DNA of 64,000 nt from Lysinibacillus boronitolerans JCM 21713 = 10a = NBRC 103108 (GCF_000772935.1 NZ_JPVR01000075.1:151866-215865), one strand, 5' to 3'. Shown: positions 27,488-36,910, numbered from the stretch's first letter. Numbers and translations are program-made. Notes: a model not told the origin generated them from the letters alone.

Positions 27488-27521
27488 AAAGTGTCATCGC
27501 TGAAGGATGGCACTTTTTTAT
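27488..27521 (+). terminator. Terminator of the 56-residue membrane protein gene
   Basis: AAAGTGTCATC (27488-27498) pairs with GATGGCACTTT (27506-27516, one G-U pair), then TTTT. The following 190 bases up to 27711 hold no recognised element. Confidence 0.75.
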
Positions 27522-27711
27522 ATTGAGTATAAATGTTCTAGTTTGGAAAGCAAAGCATCAGGAAAAATGACTTTTCCTTAATAGGCGATGAATGCTTGTT
27601 TTAGCTGCTATTTCAATGAGACGTAATTATTCTTACCTTGCAAGTATATTAAAAATATACCGAGACATACTAAAAATGACTTAATTTTTGCTTTTATGAA
27701 GGAGCGTTTTC

Positions 27712-27894
27712 ATGCGTATTTTTAGTATGTTTGTAGCGATCATCATCAGCGCTTTTCTGGCAGTTGGAATAGCAGAATATTATCATCAACCATATAATTG
27801 GTATTTAGTTTTTCTTATGATGCTAACTGGATTTTTTATTCACATTATTATTTTAATCTTCGAATCCGAAAATGCAGAAGAAAACGAAATTTAA
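27712..27894 (+). CDS. Two-helix mini membrane protein, 60 residues
   Basis: ATG 27712 follows AAGGAGCG. Helix one about residues 4-21, helix two about 31-50, linker EYYHQPYNWYL, acidic C-terminus SENAEENEI. It is similar in plan and partly in sequence to the protein at 27285 (shared NWYL/HWYL, GFFI and ILI elements). No family recognised. Confidence 0.75.
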   Translation: MRIFSMFVAIIISAFLAVGIAEYYHQPYNWYLVFLMMLTGFFIHIIILIFESENAEENEI

Positions 27895-27932
27895 AAATGC
27901 GAGTCCGCCAATATGGACTCGCATTTTTAATT
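27893..27932. terminator. Bidirectional terminator, mini-protein / hemQ
   Basis: Perfect 14-bp arms AAAAATGCGAGTCC (27893-27906) and GGACTCGCATTTTT (27915-27928); the 5' arm overlaps the stop codon of the upstream gene. Confidence 0.88.
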
Positions 27933-27937
27933 AGATA

Positions 27938-28687
27938 TTAAACAGTTAGGAATTTAACCAATTTTTCTTTATCAAGTAGGTTGCCGACGAAGAATTCCCC
28001 GAACTCGCCATAGCGTGCCGACACTTCGTCAAAGCGCATTTCGTATACTAGTTTTTTGAATTGTAGTACGTCATCAGCAAATAAAGTTACGCCCCATTCG
28101 TGATCATCGAAGCCTACAGAGCCAGTGATAATTTGTTTTACTTTACCAGCATAGCCGCGACCAATCATCCCGTGAGAACGCATTAATGATTTACGCTCAT
28201 CCATTGATAACATATACCAGTTATCGTTCCCTTGACGGCGTTTATCCATTGGATAGAAGCATACATATTTAGCACGTGGAAGTTCAGGATATAGACGCGC
28301 ACGTACATGTGGATTTTGGTAAGGATCTTCATTTGATTCGCCAGCTAAATAGTTTGAAAGCTCTACAACAGATACATAAGAGTATGTAGGAATTGTAAAA
28401 TCTGCAATAGCTAATTTATTGAATTCCGCTTCAAGCTCTTGTAACTCATCCATCGTTTCACGCAATGTCATAATCATAAAGTCTGCTTTTTGACCAACGA
28501 TTGCATAAAAAGCATGAGCACCTGTTTTAGCTACGTCTGCTTCGTTCAGTTTTTCTAAATAAGCAATAAACTCCTCTACTGCTGCTTGACGTTCCTCTGC
28601 AGAAACAAGTTTCCAAGATGCCCAGTCGATTGAGCGGAAATCATGTAAAGCGTACCAACCATCTAACGTAATTGCTGCTTCATTCAT
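27938..28687 (-). CDS. hemQ: Coproheme decarboxylase HemQ (chlorite dismutase family)
   Basis: 249 residues; the ATG at 28687 follows AAAGGAGTG, with a second ATG four bases on in another frame. Two ferredoxin-like halves. [17 protein letters not shown] near residue 138 contains the Tyr that is oxidised in catalysis in characterised HemQ proteins, and [10 protein letters not shown] near residue 162 has the proximal haem His. It makes haem b from coprohaem III in the Gram-positive pathway. It is divergent from lipL, as in the B. subtilis ywfI region. Confidence 0.93.
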   Translation of the reverse strand: MNEAAITLDGWYALHDFRSIDWASWKLVSAEERQAAVEEFIAYLEKLNEADVAKTGAHAFYAIVGQKADFMIMTLRETMDELQELEAEFNKLAIADFTIPTYSYVSVVELSNYLAGESNEDPYQNPHVRARLYPELPRAKYVCFYPMDKRRQGNDNWYMLSMDERKSLMRSHGMIGRGYAGKVKQIITGSVGFDDHEWGVTLFADDVLQFKKLVYEMRFDEVSARYGEFGEFFVGNLLDKEKLVKFLTV

Positions 28688-28782
28688 TATTGAAAACACT
28701 CCTTTATAAGTGAATACCATTCAAAAATTAGTTTATCATAGTTTGTACAAAATCCCTAAGTTCATGATAGTTATTCACGAAT

Positions 28783-28810
28783 TTGACACCAACTAAAGAT
28801 AATGTATTCT
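28783..28810 (+). promoter_or_regulatory. Promoter of lipL
   Basis: TTGACA (28783-28788), 16-base spacer, TATTCT (28805-28810), about 34 bases ahead of the start codon. Confidence 0.6.
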
Positions 28811-28843
28811 AAAGAGAAGAGATGTAATTAGAGGAGTACCAAT

Positions 28844-29677
28844 ATGAAACATATTTTACAACAGCCAATTTGGCGTTATTATGATCAATCCATTAGTGCG
28901 AAGCAAAGGTCACCGCTTGAATCTTTTGCGACGGACGATACGTTGTGCCAATTAGTTGGCCAATTGATGTCTCCGCCAACAATTCGTACATGGGTGCATG
29001 AGGCATCTGTTGTACTAGGTATTCAAGACCACCGTTTACCTTATGTTCAGCAAGGTATGGAATTACTAGAATCTAGAGGCTATCATCCTATTGTTCGTAA
29101 TTCTGGTGGATTAGCGGTTGTGCTAGATGAGGGAATTCTCAATATTTCCATTGTATTGTCTGAACAAAAAGAGTCACTCAGTATAAACGATGGCTATGAT
29201 GTGATGGTTGAACTTGTGAAGGGATTGTTCCCAGAGGTAGCAGAAAAAATTGAGGCTTATGAAATTGTGGGTTCTTATTGCCCAGGTTCTTATGATTTAA
29301 GTATTGAAGGGAAAAAATTTGCTGGCATTTCACAAAGACGCTTACGACAAGGGGTGGCAGTGCAAATTTATTTATGTATTGAGGGAAGTGGCTCGCAACG
29401 TGCGGCCCTTATCCGTGATTTTTATGAACATAGCTTACAACAAGAGGAAACAAAATTCACTTACCCTCAAATCATGCCCGAAGTGATGGCTTCGCTATCA
29501 GAGCTTGTAGACCCAAATTTAACTGTAGAAGCGGTTGTTATTCGTCTACAACAACTACTTAATTATTGGGCCGAGGAAGTACGTCCACAGTCCTTCTACG
29601 ATGAAGAATTAGCGTTGTATGGTTTTTATTTACAGCGTGTTTTTGAACGCAACACCAAAATGCTTGAACGAAAGTAA
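28844..29677 (+). CDS. lipL: Octanoyl-[GcvH]:protein N-octanoyltransferase LipL
   Basis: 277 residues after AGAGGAG. BPL/LipA-type transferase fold: NSGGLAVVLDEGILNISI near residue 86 and GSYCPGSYDL near 144 with the catalytic Cys146, then KKFAGISQRRLRQG near 155 with the conserved Lys. It moves octanoyl groups from GcvH to the E2 subunits of dehydrogenases (B. subtilis YwfL). It lies between hemQ and rsfA as in B. subtilis. Confidence 0.9.
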   Translation: MKHILQQPIWRYYDQSISAKQRSPLESFATDDTLCQLVGQLMSPPTIRTWVHEASVVLGIQDHRLPYVQQGMELLESRGYHPIVRNSGGLAVVLDEGILNISIVLSEQKESLSINDGYDVMVELVKGLFPEVAEKIEAYEIVGSYCPGSYDLSIEGKKFAGISQRRLRQGVAVQIYLCIEGSGSQRAALIRDFYEHSLQQEETKFTYPQIMPEVMASLSELVDPNLTVEAVVIRLQQLLNYWAEEVRPQSFYDEELALYGFYLQRVFERNTKMLERK

Positions 29678-29697
29678 ATGGGTTGATTATATGAAAC

Positions 29698-29730
29698 AGA
29701 AAAAGCGATGCGGCTAATTTAGCGCATCGC
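29698..29730 (-). terminator. Terminator overlapping the end of rsfA
   Basis: GCGATGCG and CGCATCGC arms (29705-29712, 29723-29730), followed on the minus strand by TTTTTCTG. The hairpin includes the last rsfA codons. Confidence 0.75.
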
Positions 29731-30364
29731 CATTTTCTGGTTGATAAATAGAACTGCTAGTTACAAGATTTCCGTTCTTCTCCATTTTAAAAACGGGTGC
29801 AATTCGCTCTTCCTCTTCATCAAGCGTAACAAGACGTCTAGCACGGTTCATAATTTGAACAAATTGCTCGTAATCTTTGCGAATCGCTCGATTTTCTTCT
29901 TCTAGTTTTGTAATGGTTTTCTCTAGTTTTTTATTTTTCTCAGATGTTACATGGACAAGTTGTCGCCATTTTGAAGATTCATTTCCTACTTCACCAGAAT
30001 GCTGTAAACGTAGTAAATAAGCTATGACAATATCAAGAGAAAGGGCAGATAGCGGAATTGATTTTCCTTCTGCAGCACTATTATTGACAGTAAACATACT
30101 AGAAGCACGGCGTCTTGCTGGTGCTCCCAACACTCGCATTCTCTCTTTTCTTTCCTTTTTAGCTTCTGCTAGTTGCTCCTCGTATTCTTTACGAACAACA
30201 GCATTCCAACGAAAACCACAGGCTGCAGCAGTACGATTTAATGCATCGCCTGCTTCTTCAAAGGCATTAAGCTGTGTACTACCTTCTGTTACATGACGGA
30301 TTACAGCCTCTGCTAGTAATTCATCGTTTTCTTTTAACCAAGCATCTTGTCTTACTTTACTCAT
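29714..30364 (-). CDS. rsfA: Prespore-specific regulator RsfA family protein
   Basis: 216 residues; start after GGGAGG. The N-terminal Myb-like DNA-binding region ([21 protein letters not shown] to [12 protein letters not shown], residues 5-60) is followed by a basic linker ([18 protein letters not shown]), a [10 protein letters not shown] helix and a coiled coil ([19 protein letters not shown], about 143-161). In B. subtilis RsfA (YwfN) fine-tunes sigma-F genes in the forespore. Confidence 0.88.
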   Translation of the reverse strand: MSKVRQDAWLKENDELLAEAVIRHVTEGSTQLNAFEEAGDALNRTAAACGFRWNAVVRKEYEEQLAEAKKERKERMRVLGAPARRRASSMFTVNNSAAEGKSIPLSALSLDIVIAYLLRLQHSGEVGNESSKWRQLVHVTSEKNKKLEKTITKLEEENRAIRKDYEQFVQIMNRARRLVTLDEEEERIAPVFKMEKNGNLVTSSSIYQPENGDALN

Positions 30365-30598
30365 ATTAAAATCCTCCCACCTTTATCTGGAACTTGTTAT
30401 TTAAGACTAGCATGACCAATCTTTTAACCTTTTATTCATCTATGTAGAAGGAATTATGCTTGAATAGAAGGGGAAAAGTACGATACAATACCCGATGTAG
30501 GTTTGTGCACATGCTGCATACTTAAATATGTGAAGGTCATGTGTTCAATAGAGCGATTATGTTTTGAAAAATACTATATAGAAAGGGTTGTTGACAAA

Positions 30599-30823
30599 AT
30601 GGCAAACGAATTTAAAGTTTGCGATGAATGTCAGGCCGTTAACTTAAAGACGTTAATTCCAAAATTAAAGGAAATCGATCCTGATGCAACCATCGAAATT
30701 GGCTGTCATTCTTACTGTGGGCCAGGACGTAAAAAGACATTTACCTTTGTAAATAGCCGACCTGTTGCTGCATTAACAGAAGATGAACTAATGGAAAAGG
30801 TTTTAGCAAAATTAAAAAAGTAA
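30599..30823 (+). CDS. YuzB-like small protein (DUF1450)
   Basis: 74 residues. ATG 30599 begins the family match; the site AAAGGG is somewhat far (about 12 bases). KVCDECQ near residue 6 and [12 protein letters not shown] near residue 37 give four Cys residues, a thioredoxin/ferredoxin-like pattern seen in DUF1450 proteins. The fold ends with [12 protein letters not shown]. Function unknown. Confidence 0.8.
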   Translation: MANEFKVCDECQAVNLKTLIPKLKEIDPDATIEIGCHSYCGPGRKKTFTFVNSRPVAALTEDELMEKVLAKLKK

Positions 30824-30828
30824 AACTA

Positions 30829-30862
30829 AAAGCTATCTCTACTTGGGGGATAGTTTTTGTTT
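30829..30862 (+). terminator. Weak terminator after the DUF1450 gene
   Basis: CTATC and GATAG arms with flanking A/T pairs, followed by TTTTTGTTTTG. Confidence 0.5.
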
Positions 30863-31030
30863 TGCTCATTTTTATATGTTGAGAAATTAGACCAATGTAG
30901 ACTTAAAAATAATGATGAAAGTGATTGAAATAGGTTGTTAATATCTATAGAAAAATGGCAATAAGTAAGTATGCTAGTCCTAGATTTATCGCATATAATA
31001 GAACTATAACAAAGTGGGGGTGCTATCCAA

Positions 31031-32338
31031 ATGACATATGCAAACGCTAAATTAGAAGAAGAAAAGGTATTTAAAGACCCTGTACACCGTTATGTACATG
31101 TTCGAGATCAAGTGATATGGGATTTAGTGGGTACAAGAGAATTTCAGCGTTTACGTAGAATTCGTCAGCTAGGTACCACATTTTTAGTTTTTCATGGAGC
31201 AGAACACAGTCGCTTTAGTCATTCTCTAGGGGTTTATGAAATTGTACGCCGCATAGTAGATGATATCTTTGTAGGTCGTCCAGATTGGGATGAAAGCGAA
31301 AGATTATTAGTATTATGTGCAGCCCTTTTACATGATTTAGGTCATGGACCATTTTCCCATGCTTTTGAAAATGTATTTGAGCTTGATCATGAAGATTATA
31401 CAAGGCAAATTTTGCTGGGGGATACAGAAGTAAATGCGATTTTAAAAAAAGTGGCAGATGATTTTCCAGAAAAGGTGTCCCAAGTAATTGAAAAGACATA
31501 TCCAAATAAGCAAGTAATTAGTTTAATTTCGAGTCAAATTGATGCAGATCGTATGGATTACTTACAACGGGATGCTTATTTTACAGGAGTTAGCTACGGT
31601 CACTTTGATATGGAACGGATTTTAAGAGTGATGCGTCCACGAAAAAACCAAGTAGTGATCAAAGCAACAGGCATGCATGCGGTGGAAGACTATATAATGA
31701 GTCGTTATCAAATGTACTTACAAATTTACTTTCATCCTGTTTCACGAAGTGCAGAGGTAATTTTAAATAATATATTAAAAAGAGTAAAACAATTAAGCTT
31801 AGAGGGCTATACATTTAAGCATGAGCCTACTCATTTCCTGGCATTCTTCCGAAATACTATTACATTAGAGGATTATCTTGCGTTAGACGAGAGTATACTT
31901 TTTACATATTTTCAGTTATGGATGCAAGAAGAGGATGCAATTCTAAGTGATTTAAGTCGCCGCTTTGTCAATCGTAAGCTATTTCAATACATTGATTTAG
32001 ATCCGGGGGTGGAGCTCAATAAATATCAAAAACTCCAAGAGCTTTTTAAAAAAGCAGGATTAAATCCCGATTATTACCTTGTACACGATACAACGGCAGA
32101 TCTGCCATATGATTTTTACAGACCTGGAGAGGAAGAAGTGCGTGTACCGATTTTTTTAGAAATGAAAAATGGTGAGCTACGGGAGCTTTCACGTGAATCA
32201 ATTATTGTTGATGCCATCTCAGGGCGAATGAAACGAGATCATAAAATCTATTTCCCATTAGATTTCTTAGAGGACGACTCTTCACATCCAACGATCAAAC
32301 AACAAATACTAACATTGTTAAGAAGAGACGGAAAGTAA
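31031..32338 (+). CDS. ywfO: HD-domain phosphohydrolase (YwfO family)
   Basis: 435 residues after GTGGGGG. HD-domain metal site: HSRFSHSLGVYEI near residue 59, LLHDLGHGPFSHAFE near 102 (His-Asp pair) and QIDADRMDYL near 173. The N-terminus DPVHRYVHVRDQ and the C-terminal arm are typical of the dGTPase/SAMHD1-related YwfO group. It may hydrolyse nucleotides; the natural substrate is not settled. Its position downstream of rsfA matches B. subtilis. Confidence 0.9.
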   Translation: MTYANAKLEEEKVFKDPVHRYVHVRDQVIWDLVGTREFQRLRRIRQLGTTFLVFHGAEHSRFSHSLGVYEIVRRIVDDIFVGRPDWDESERLLVLCAALLHDLGHGPFSHAFENVFELDHEDYTRQILLGDTEVNAILKKVADDFPEKVSQVIEKTYPNKQVISLISSQIDADRMDYLQRDAYFTGVSYGHFDMERILRVMRPRKNQVVIKATGMHAVEDYIMSRYQMYLQIYFHPVSRSAEVILNNILKRVKQLSLEGYTFKHEPTHFLAFFRNTITLEDYLALDESILFTYFQLWMQEEDAILSDLSRRFVNRKLFQYIDLDPGVELNKYQKLQELFKKAGLNPDYYLVHDTTADLPYDFYRPGEEEVRVPIFLEMKNGELRELSRESIIVDAISGRMKRDHKIYFPLDFLEDDSSHPTIKQQILTLLRRDGK

Positions 32339-32379
32339 GTTGTTTCTGACAACATGATTTCCATGAAATCTTATAAAAA

Positions 32380-32407
32380 GGGTAGGGCACTCTAATGTGC
32401 TCTACCC
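32380..32407 (-). terminator. Terminator of the tautomerase gene
   Basis: GGGTAGGGCAC (32380-32390) pairs with GTGCTCTACCC (32397-32407). The U-run is on the minus strand (32379-32375), so it serves the minus-strand gene. Confidence 0.78.
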
Positions 32408-32416
32408 ATCTTACTA

Positions 32417-32602
32417 TTATTTGTCGCTAAAACGAACGCCTGCAACGCCGTAATGGTTTTTAGACATTTCTTCAATAAAAACTGTTACATTTTCTGCAGG
32501 TGCATTAACTGTGCGTGATACTGCTTCCGTTACTTCTTTTACAAGAGCACGTTTTTGTTCCTCTGTACGACCTTCTAGCATTTTCACTGTTACGTATGGC
32601 AT
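32417..32602 (-). CDS. ywhB: 4-oxalocrotonate tautomerase family protein (YwhB)
   Basis: 61 residues. After Met removal the N-terminal Pro (PYVTVKMLEGR) is the catalytic base of this family; Arg residues at 12 and 39-40 positions are partly conserved. B. subtilis YwhB is a homohexameric tautomerase with weak 2-hydroxymuconate and phenylpyruvate activity. It is adjacent to ywhD as in B. subtilis. Confidence 0.9.
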   Translation of the reverse strand: MPYVTVKMLEGRTEEQKRALVKEVTEAVSRTVNAPAENVTVFIEEMSKNHYGVAGVRFSDK

Positions 32603-32768
32603 AATATTGCCTCCTTTATAGAATAATGTTGTATAGTTAGTTTATAAGAAAGTATAAACTTCTTACTTGCGTTGAGGCATATGCGCAATGGCGAAAATAG
32701 TGATTGTTTCGATAAAATATGCGTTGATATGCTTTCCTTTATAATAGCAGAATGGAGGATATTTAAGT

Positions 32769-33287
32769 ATGACAAATGAAGAAAAACCAAAACAAAAAAT
32801 GGGTTTTACCATTATAAAAAATGATCCAACAGATGGACATAAAGGGTTTGGTATCGGTTCACTTTCATTAGAGAATGTATCGCCCGTCATTATTGATGTA
32901 GAAGAGGGAACGGCTTCTGTTGAAATTGGTGCCATGCATGCACGAAGTGATGTAGAGCGTGGGATAAAATTTACAATGGACCGTGCTGATTCAGAGGGCG
33001 GAAAACCGTATTGGCTCGTGTGGGTGACGATAGACCATAAAGAAAATGGGCCATATTATGCGGGGGTTACAGCCTGTGAGATGGTTGTAAATCGGGAAAA
33101 AAGACGTGGCTATAAAATTCTAGCTGATCATGTGAATAAAATGGATAAATCCATGAAACGTCATATTATTGTAGAGCATATGGATGCATCATCTAAAAAA
33201 GTGTTAGCTACTTTCCTTGAACAACTAAATCCTGAAATGTGGGAACGTAGTGAGGAGCAATTGCGTCAAGACTTATTTGTCGAATAG
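32769..33287 (+). CDS. ywhD: YwhD family protein
   Basis: 172 residues. FTIIKNDPTDGHKGFGIGSLSLENVSPVIID at the N-terminus and WERSEEQLRQDL at the end match the YwhD family of unknown function. There is no signal peptide or membrane helix. The start follows a weak GGAGG 9 bases ahead. Position between ywhB and the PBP gene follows B. subtilis ywhB-ywhD-ywhE. Confidence 0.88.
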   Translation: MTNEEKPKQKMGFTIIKNDPTDGHKGFGIGSLSLENVSPVIIDVEEGTASVEIGAMHARSDVERGIKFTMDRADSEGGKPYWLVWVTIDHKENGPYYAGVTACEMVVNREKRRGYKILADHVNKMDKSMKRHIIVEHMDASSKKVLATFLEQLNPEMWERSEEQLRQDLFVE

Positions 33288-33377
33288 ACTCGTAATGATT
33301 GAACAATCTGTGACATTTTGCAATCGCTTTCGATATTAGGTTGAAAGTGGGTTTGAAACAAAGTACACTTGAGGCAG

Positions 33378-33489
33378 AGCTTACATTTTAGTAAGCTAGG
33401 ACACTTGGTATCGCGAATGTGATGAGCGCTATGCGGCATTTGAATAACCCAAACCCAAGCCAAATGCCCCATGATGCTCATACTTCGCG
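33378..33489. repeat. Nested hairpin array in the ywhD-pbpG gap
   Basis: Three perfect inverted repeats: AGCTTAC/GTAAGCT (33378-33384, 33391-33397); CGCGAA/TTCGCG (33412-33417, 33484-33489) enclosing TGAGC/GCTCA (33423-33427, 33476-33480); and innermost GGCATTTG/CAAATGCC (33435-33442, 33461-33468). Together they make a long branched stem that no gene here explains. Apparent ORFs across it on both strands lack ribosome binding sites and are judged spurious. It could be a dispersed palindromic element or a structured RNA. Confidence 0.6.
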
Positions 33490-33495
33490 GACCAT

Positions 33496-33560
33496 AAAAA
33501 AGAAAAGCTTTCTGTTCCCACGGACACGTCTCCGGGGAAGAGAAAGCTTTTCTTTTTTCG
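33496..33560. terminator. Long-armed bidirectional terminator, ywhD / pbpG
   Basis: Perfect 18-bp arms from 33496-33513 and 33541-33558 (core AGAAAAGCTTTCT), enclosing a GC-rich 27-base loop; T-runs on both strands. Confidence 0.85.
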
Positions 33561-33637
33561 TTATCAGTTACTTTGTCGAGAGCCTTCATAGCTTAAAACG
33601 TATTAGGTTTAAAAAGGTTTCCGAAATTATTTTGTTT

Positions 33638-35692
33638 TTAGTCCTTAAATATAGAGAAGGGTAGCATATTCCAAAATTCTCCCCATGTATTACTGTCGAG
33701 AATATCGAAATTTGTACATTTTTCGGTTGGCACATCCTTGGACTCTACATAGACAAGACGTTGTTTAGGACAAGCGTCAGTCGCTAATTTACCTGTTTCA
33801 ATATCAATGACAACGCCCTCTACACCTTTAGGTTTTTTGAAATCCTCATTTTTTGTACCTTTGTTGACCGTTTCCATAAAGTCAATCCAGATTTGCTTTG
33901 TTGCAGCAGTATCTTCTTTTGTCGTAAGATTTTTACCCTGATCATAGCCATTCCATACACCAGCAGTAAGTCTTGGTGTAAAACCGATTAACCATTGATC
34001 ACTATTGGTAGAACCTGATTTAGCAGCATATGTGTGTGTCATACGTGATCGAATACTGATTCCTGTAGCGGGTGAATAGTCACTGAAAACCGGATCAAAA
34101 ATACCTGTCATCATTTCTGTTAAGATATATGCATTTTCTTTAGAAATGGCTGTTTCAGCTTTGCTTGCAACATCTTTGTTTTCATAAATAACATTACCAT
34201 TTGCATTTTTAATAGAGACAATGGTTGTTGGTGTTGTTTGCTGACCTTGCGACGCCAAAATATTATATGCATTTGTCATTTCATATAATGTCGTTTCAAT
34301 CGTTCCTAGTGCAATGGATAAATTATCCTTTGCGCCAATCCCTACATTAAAACGGTTTGCCATATCATGAAACGCTTTAAAGCCAATATCCTCTAGGGTT
34401 TTTACTGCGTAAATATTATCTGAGATAGCAATAGCTTGTGCCATCGTCATATCATGATCTGCAAATTGACCATTAACGTTTTTAGGTGCATAAGTGCCAC
34501 GCCCATTATCATAAGTAAATGTTGTTTCCCCAACATCTAAAAAAGTTAGTGGAGTGTAACCATTTTCAAGCGCAGCTGCATATAAGATCGGCTTAATAGT
34601 AGAACCTGGTTGACGTTTAGCTTGAGTAACTCGGTTAAATGAGCTTACTGAATAATCACGACCACCGACTAATGCAGTGACAGCTCCAGTTTTAGATTCC
34701 ATACTCACGAACGCAGATTGCAAATCGTTGGCAGGCATGTTTTTGGCTACCGCTTCTTCAGCCGCTTTTTGATGCTCCAGATTAAGCGTTGTTTGAATCG
34801 TCCAGCCACCTTCACTAATATCAAGGTTTTTTGATTTTAAGATTTCACTGGCTTCTTGCCAAGCCACATCCAGGAAATAAGGGGCAACAGATTTGGTTGC
34901 AACCCAGCTATCATTTTTTAAAACAAGCTGTTCATTTTCAGCCCGCGTTTTTTCTTCTTGTGTAATGGCGCCTTGGTCTGCCATAAGTTTCAAAATAACG
35001 TGTTGACGATTGGTAGCCTTATCTAAATTGGCAATTGGTGAGTAAATACTAGGTCCTTTTGGTACGCCTGTTAGCATTGCTGCTTCGGCAAGCGTTAAAT
35101 CACTGGCAGATTTTCCGAAATAAAAACGACTGGCAGCTTCTACGCCATACATACCATGGCCATAATATACCGTATTTAAATAGCCCTCTAGTATTTCGTC
35201 CTTGTCATAAAAAACTTCTAATCTATAAGCATACAGGGCTTCGTTTAATTTACGTGTCCAAGATTTTTCATGGGAAAGGTAAAGGTTACGAGCATATTGT
35301 TGCGTAATGGTACTCGCTCCTTGAACCTTACCACCAGCCTTAATGTCCACTAAAATGGCACCAGCAATACGTGAATAGTCGAAACCGCCGTGCTGATAAA
35401 AGTCTTTATCTTCTACAGCAACTACTGCTTCCTTTAAATAAGGTGACATCTCATCGAGGCCAACCCAATAACGTCGTTGATTTGTAAAGTGATCTCCAAT
35501 TTGGTTCTCATTTTCATCTAAGAAAATAGAAGCCTTTGGTACGGTTAAAGGCGGTGCACCAGCCACTTGAACATAGATGCGGAGTGCGACAAATGCTACG
35601 ACAATTGCAGATGTAAAGGCCACAAATAGCGTAAGGCCTTTGCGAGTGCGCTTTACACGCTGTTGCTTTCGATGATAGCTTTTTCGTTTCAT
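33638..35692 (-). CDS. pbpG: Class A penicillin-binding protein, PbpG/PBP2d-like
   Basis: 684 residues; ATG 35692 after GAGGTGA. A basic cytoplasmic N-terminus and one membrane anchor (about 21-42) precede the transglycosylase domain with EDKDFYQHGGFDYSRIAGA (catalytic Glu) near residue 94 and GASTITQQYARNL near 124. The transpeptidase has SxxK in QPGSTIKPILYAAALE near 367, SDN in AISDNIYAVK near 425 and KSG in AAKSGSTNSDQWLIG near 557. It polymerises and cross-links peptidoglycan. In B. subtilis the gene after ywhD is pbpG, a sporulation PBP, hence the symbol; orthology is inferred from position. Confidence 0.88.
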   Translation of the reverse strand: MKRKSYHRKQQRVKRTRKGLTLFVAFTSAIVVAFVALRIYVQVAGAPPLTVPKASIFLDENENQIGDHFTNQRRYWVGLDEMSPYLKEAVVAVEDKDFYQHGGFDYSRIAGAILVDIKAGGKVQGASTITQQYARNLYLSHEKSWTRKLNEALYAYRLEVFYDKDEILEGYLNTVYYGHGMYGVEAASRFYFGKSASDLTLAEAAMLTGVPKGPSIYSPIANLDKATNRQHVILKLMADQGAITQEEKTRAENEQLVLKNDSWVATKSVAPYFLDVAWQEASEILKSKNLDISEGGWTIQTTLNLEHQKAAEEAVAKNMPANDLQSAFVSMESKTGAVTALVGGRDYSVSSFNRVTQAKRQPGSTIKPILYAAALENGYTPLTFLDVGETTFTYDNGRGTYAPKNVNGQFADHDMTMAQAIAISDNIYAVKTLEDIGFKAFHDMANRFNVGIGAKDNLSIALGTIETTLYEMTNAYNILASQGQQTTPTTIVSIKNANGNVIYENKDVASKAETAISKENAYILTEMMTGIFDPVFSDYSPATGISIRSRMTHTYAAKSGSTNSDQWLIGFTPRLTAGVWNGYDQGKNLTTKEDTAATKQIWIDFMETVNKGTKNEDFKKPKGVEGVVIDIETGKLATDACPKQRLVYVESKDVPTEKCTNFDILDSNTWGEFWNMLPFSIFKD

Positions 35693-36007
35693 CCGACTTC
35701 ACCTCGTTTTCTCACAACTTCGAACTTAGCTTTAGTATGTGTTCGAACATTCATCTTTAATCGAAATTCTACCTAAAAACTATTGCACTTTATTCAAAAA
35801 CATCTATACTTTTTTTGTACTACTTGAAATGTTGGCATTCGACAAAAAAATCGCACCTTGTAGATTTTAATCGAATTTTGCTAGGCGTTCCAATAATGTA
35901 TACGAGGTTAAAAGGATACAGGTTTCATTACAATCCTGTAAGCCATAATAGAAAAAGATGAAAAAATGATGATCAACACAATATTTTAATTATACGGAGG
36001 ACTAGCA
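35693..36007. other. Divergent promoter gap between pbpG and speB
   Basis: 315 AT-rich bases. The only structure seen is ACAGG/CCTGT (about 35917-35938) around an 11-base loop in the speB leader. In B. subtilis speE lies between these genes; no remnant was found here. Confidence 0.4.
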
Positions 36008-36880
36008 ATGAGATTTGATGAAGCTTATTCAGGAAATGTTTTTATAAAAAGTCATCCTACATATGACGATGCACAGGCAGTAATTTATGGCATGCCAATG
36101 GATTGGACAGTAAGTTATCGTCCAGGATCACGTTTCGGTCCACAGCGTATCCGTGAGGTATCCATTGGTCTTGAAGAGTACAGTCCATATCTAGATCGTG
36201 AGCTTGAGGAAGTAAAGTACTTTGACGCAGGTGATATTCCACTACCATTTGGAAATGCACAGCGCTCATTAGATGAAATTGAGAAATTTATTGAAAAATT
36301 ATTAGCGGATGGCAAGATTCCTGTTGGCATGGGTGGGGAGCATCTAGTGTCTTGGCCAGTAATGAAGGCTGTATCAGCTAAATATGATGATCTTGCTATT
36401 ATTCACTTTGATGCACATACGGATTTACGTGTGGAATATGAGGGAGAGCCTCTTTCACACTCTACACCAATCCGTAAAATTGCAGAACATATTGGACCAA
36501 AAAATGTCTATTCATTTGGTATCCGTTCAGGTATGAAAGAGGAATTTGAATGGGCAAAGGAAAACGGCATGCACATTTCAAAATTTGAAGTGCTTGAACC
36601 ATTAAAAGAGGTCCTGCCAACGCTAGCTGGACGCAATGTGTATGTAACAATTGATATCGATGTGTTAGATCCAGCACATGCACCAGGCACTGGCACAGTG
36701 GACTGCGGTGGTATTACTTCCAAAGAATTGCTAGCTTCCATCCATGCTATTGCAGCAAGTGGTGTAAATGTAGTAGGCTTCGACCTAGTTGAAGTAGCAC
36801 CAATCTACGATTCTTCAGAAATGACAGCAAACACAGCTTCAAAATTATTACGAGAAATGATCTTAGGCTGGGTAAAATAA
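36008..36880 (+). CDS. speB: Agmatinase
   Basis: 290 residues after CGGAGG. Ureohydrolase fold: GGEHLVSWPV near residue 111, HFDAHTDLR near 134 and TIDIDVLDPAHAPGTG near 215 give the di-manganese His/Asp ligands. VDCGGITSKELL and FDLVEVAPIYD complete the match. It converts agmatine to putrescine and urea. Spermidine synthase (speE), normally the preceding gene, is absent from the window. Confidence 0.93.
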   Translation: MRFDEAYSGNVFIKSHPTYDDAQAVIYGMPMDWTVSYRPGSRFGPQRIREVSIGLEEYSPYLDRELEEVKYFDAGDIPLPFGNAQRSLDEIEKFIEKLLADGKIPVGMGGEHLVSWPVMKAVSAKYDDLAIIHFDAHTDLRVEYEGEPLSHSTPIRKIAEHIGPKNVYSFGIRSGMKEEFEWAKENGMHISKFEVLEPLKEVLPTLAGRNVYVTIDIDVLDPAHAPGTGTVDCGGITSKELLASIHAIAASGVNVVGFDLVEVAPIYDSSEMTANTASKLLREMILGWVK

Positions 36881-36910
36881 ATAAGACATTGTAAATATGA
36901 TTGGTTGAAT

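Noticed and set aside
33266..33589. Open frame of 107 codons on the minus strand across the ywhD-pbpG gap
   Set aside because: It runs through the hairpin array and terminator, overlaps the ywhD end, and has no ribosome binding site; composition (Cys-, His- and Trp-rich) is unlike the neighbours.
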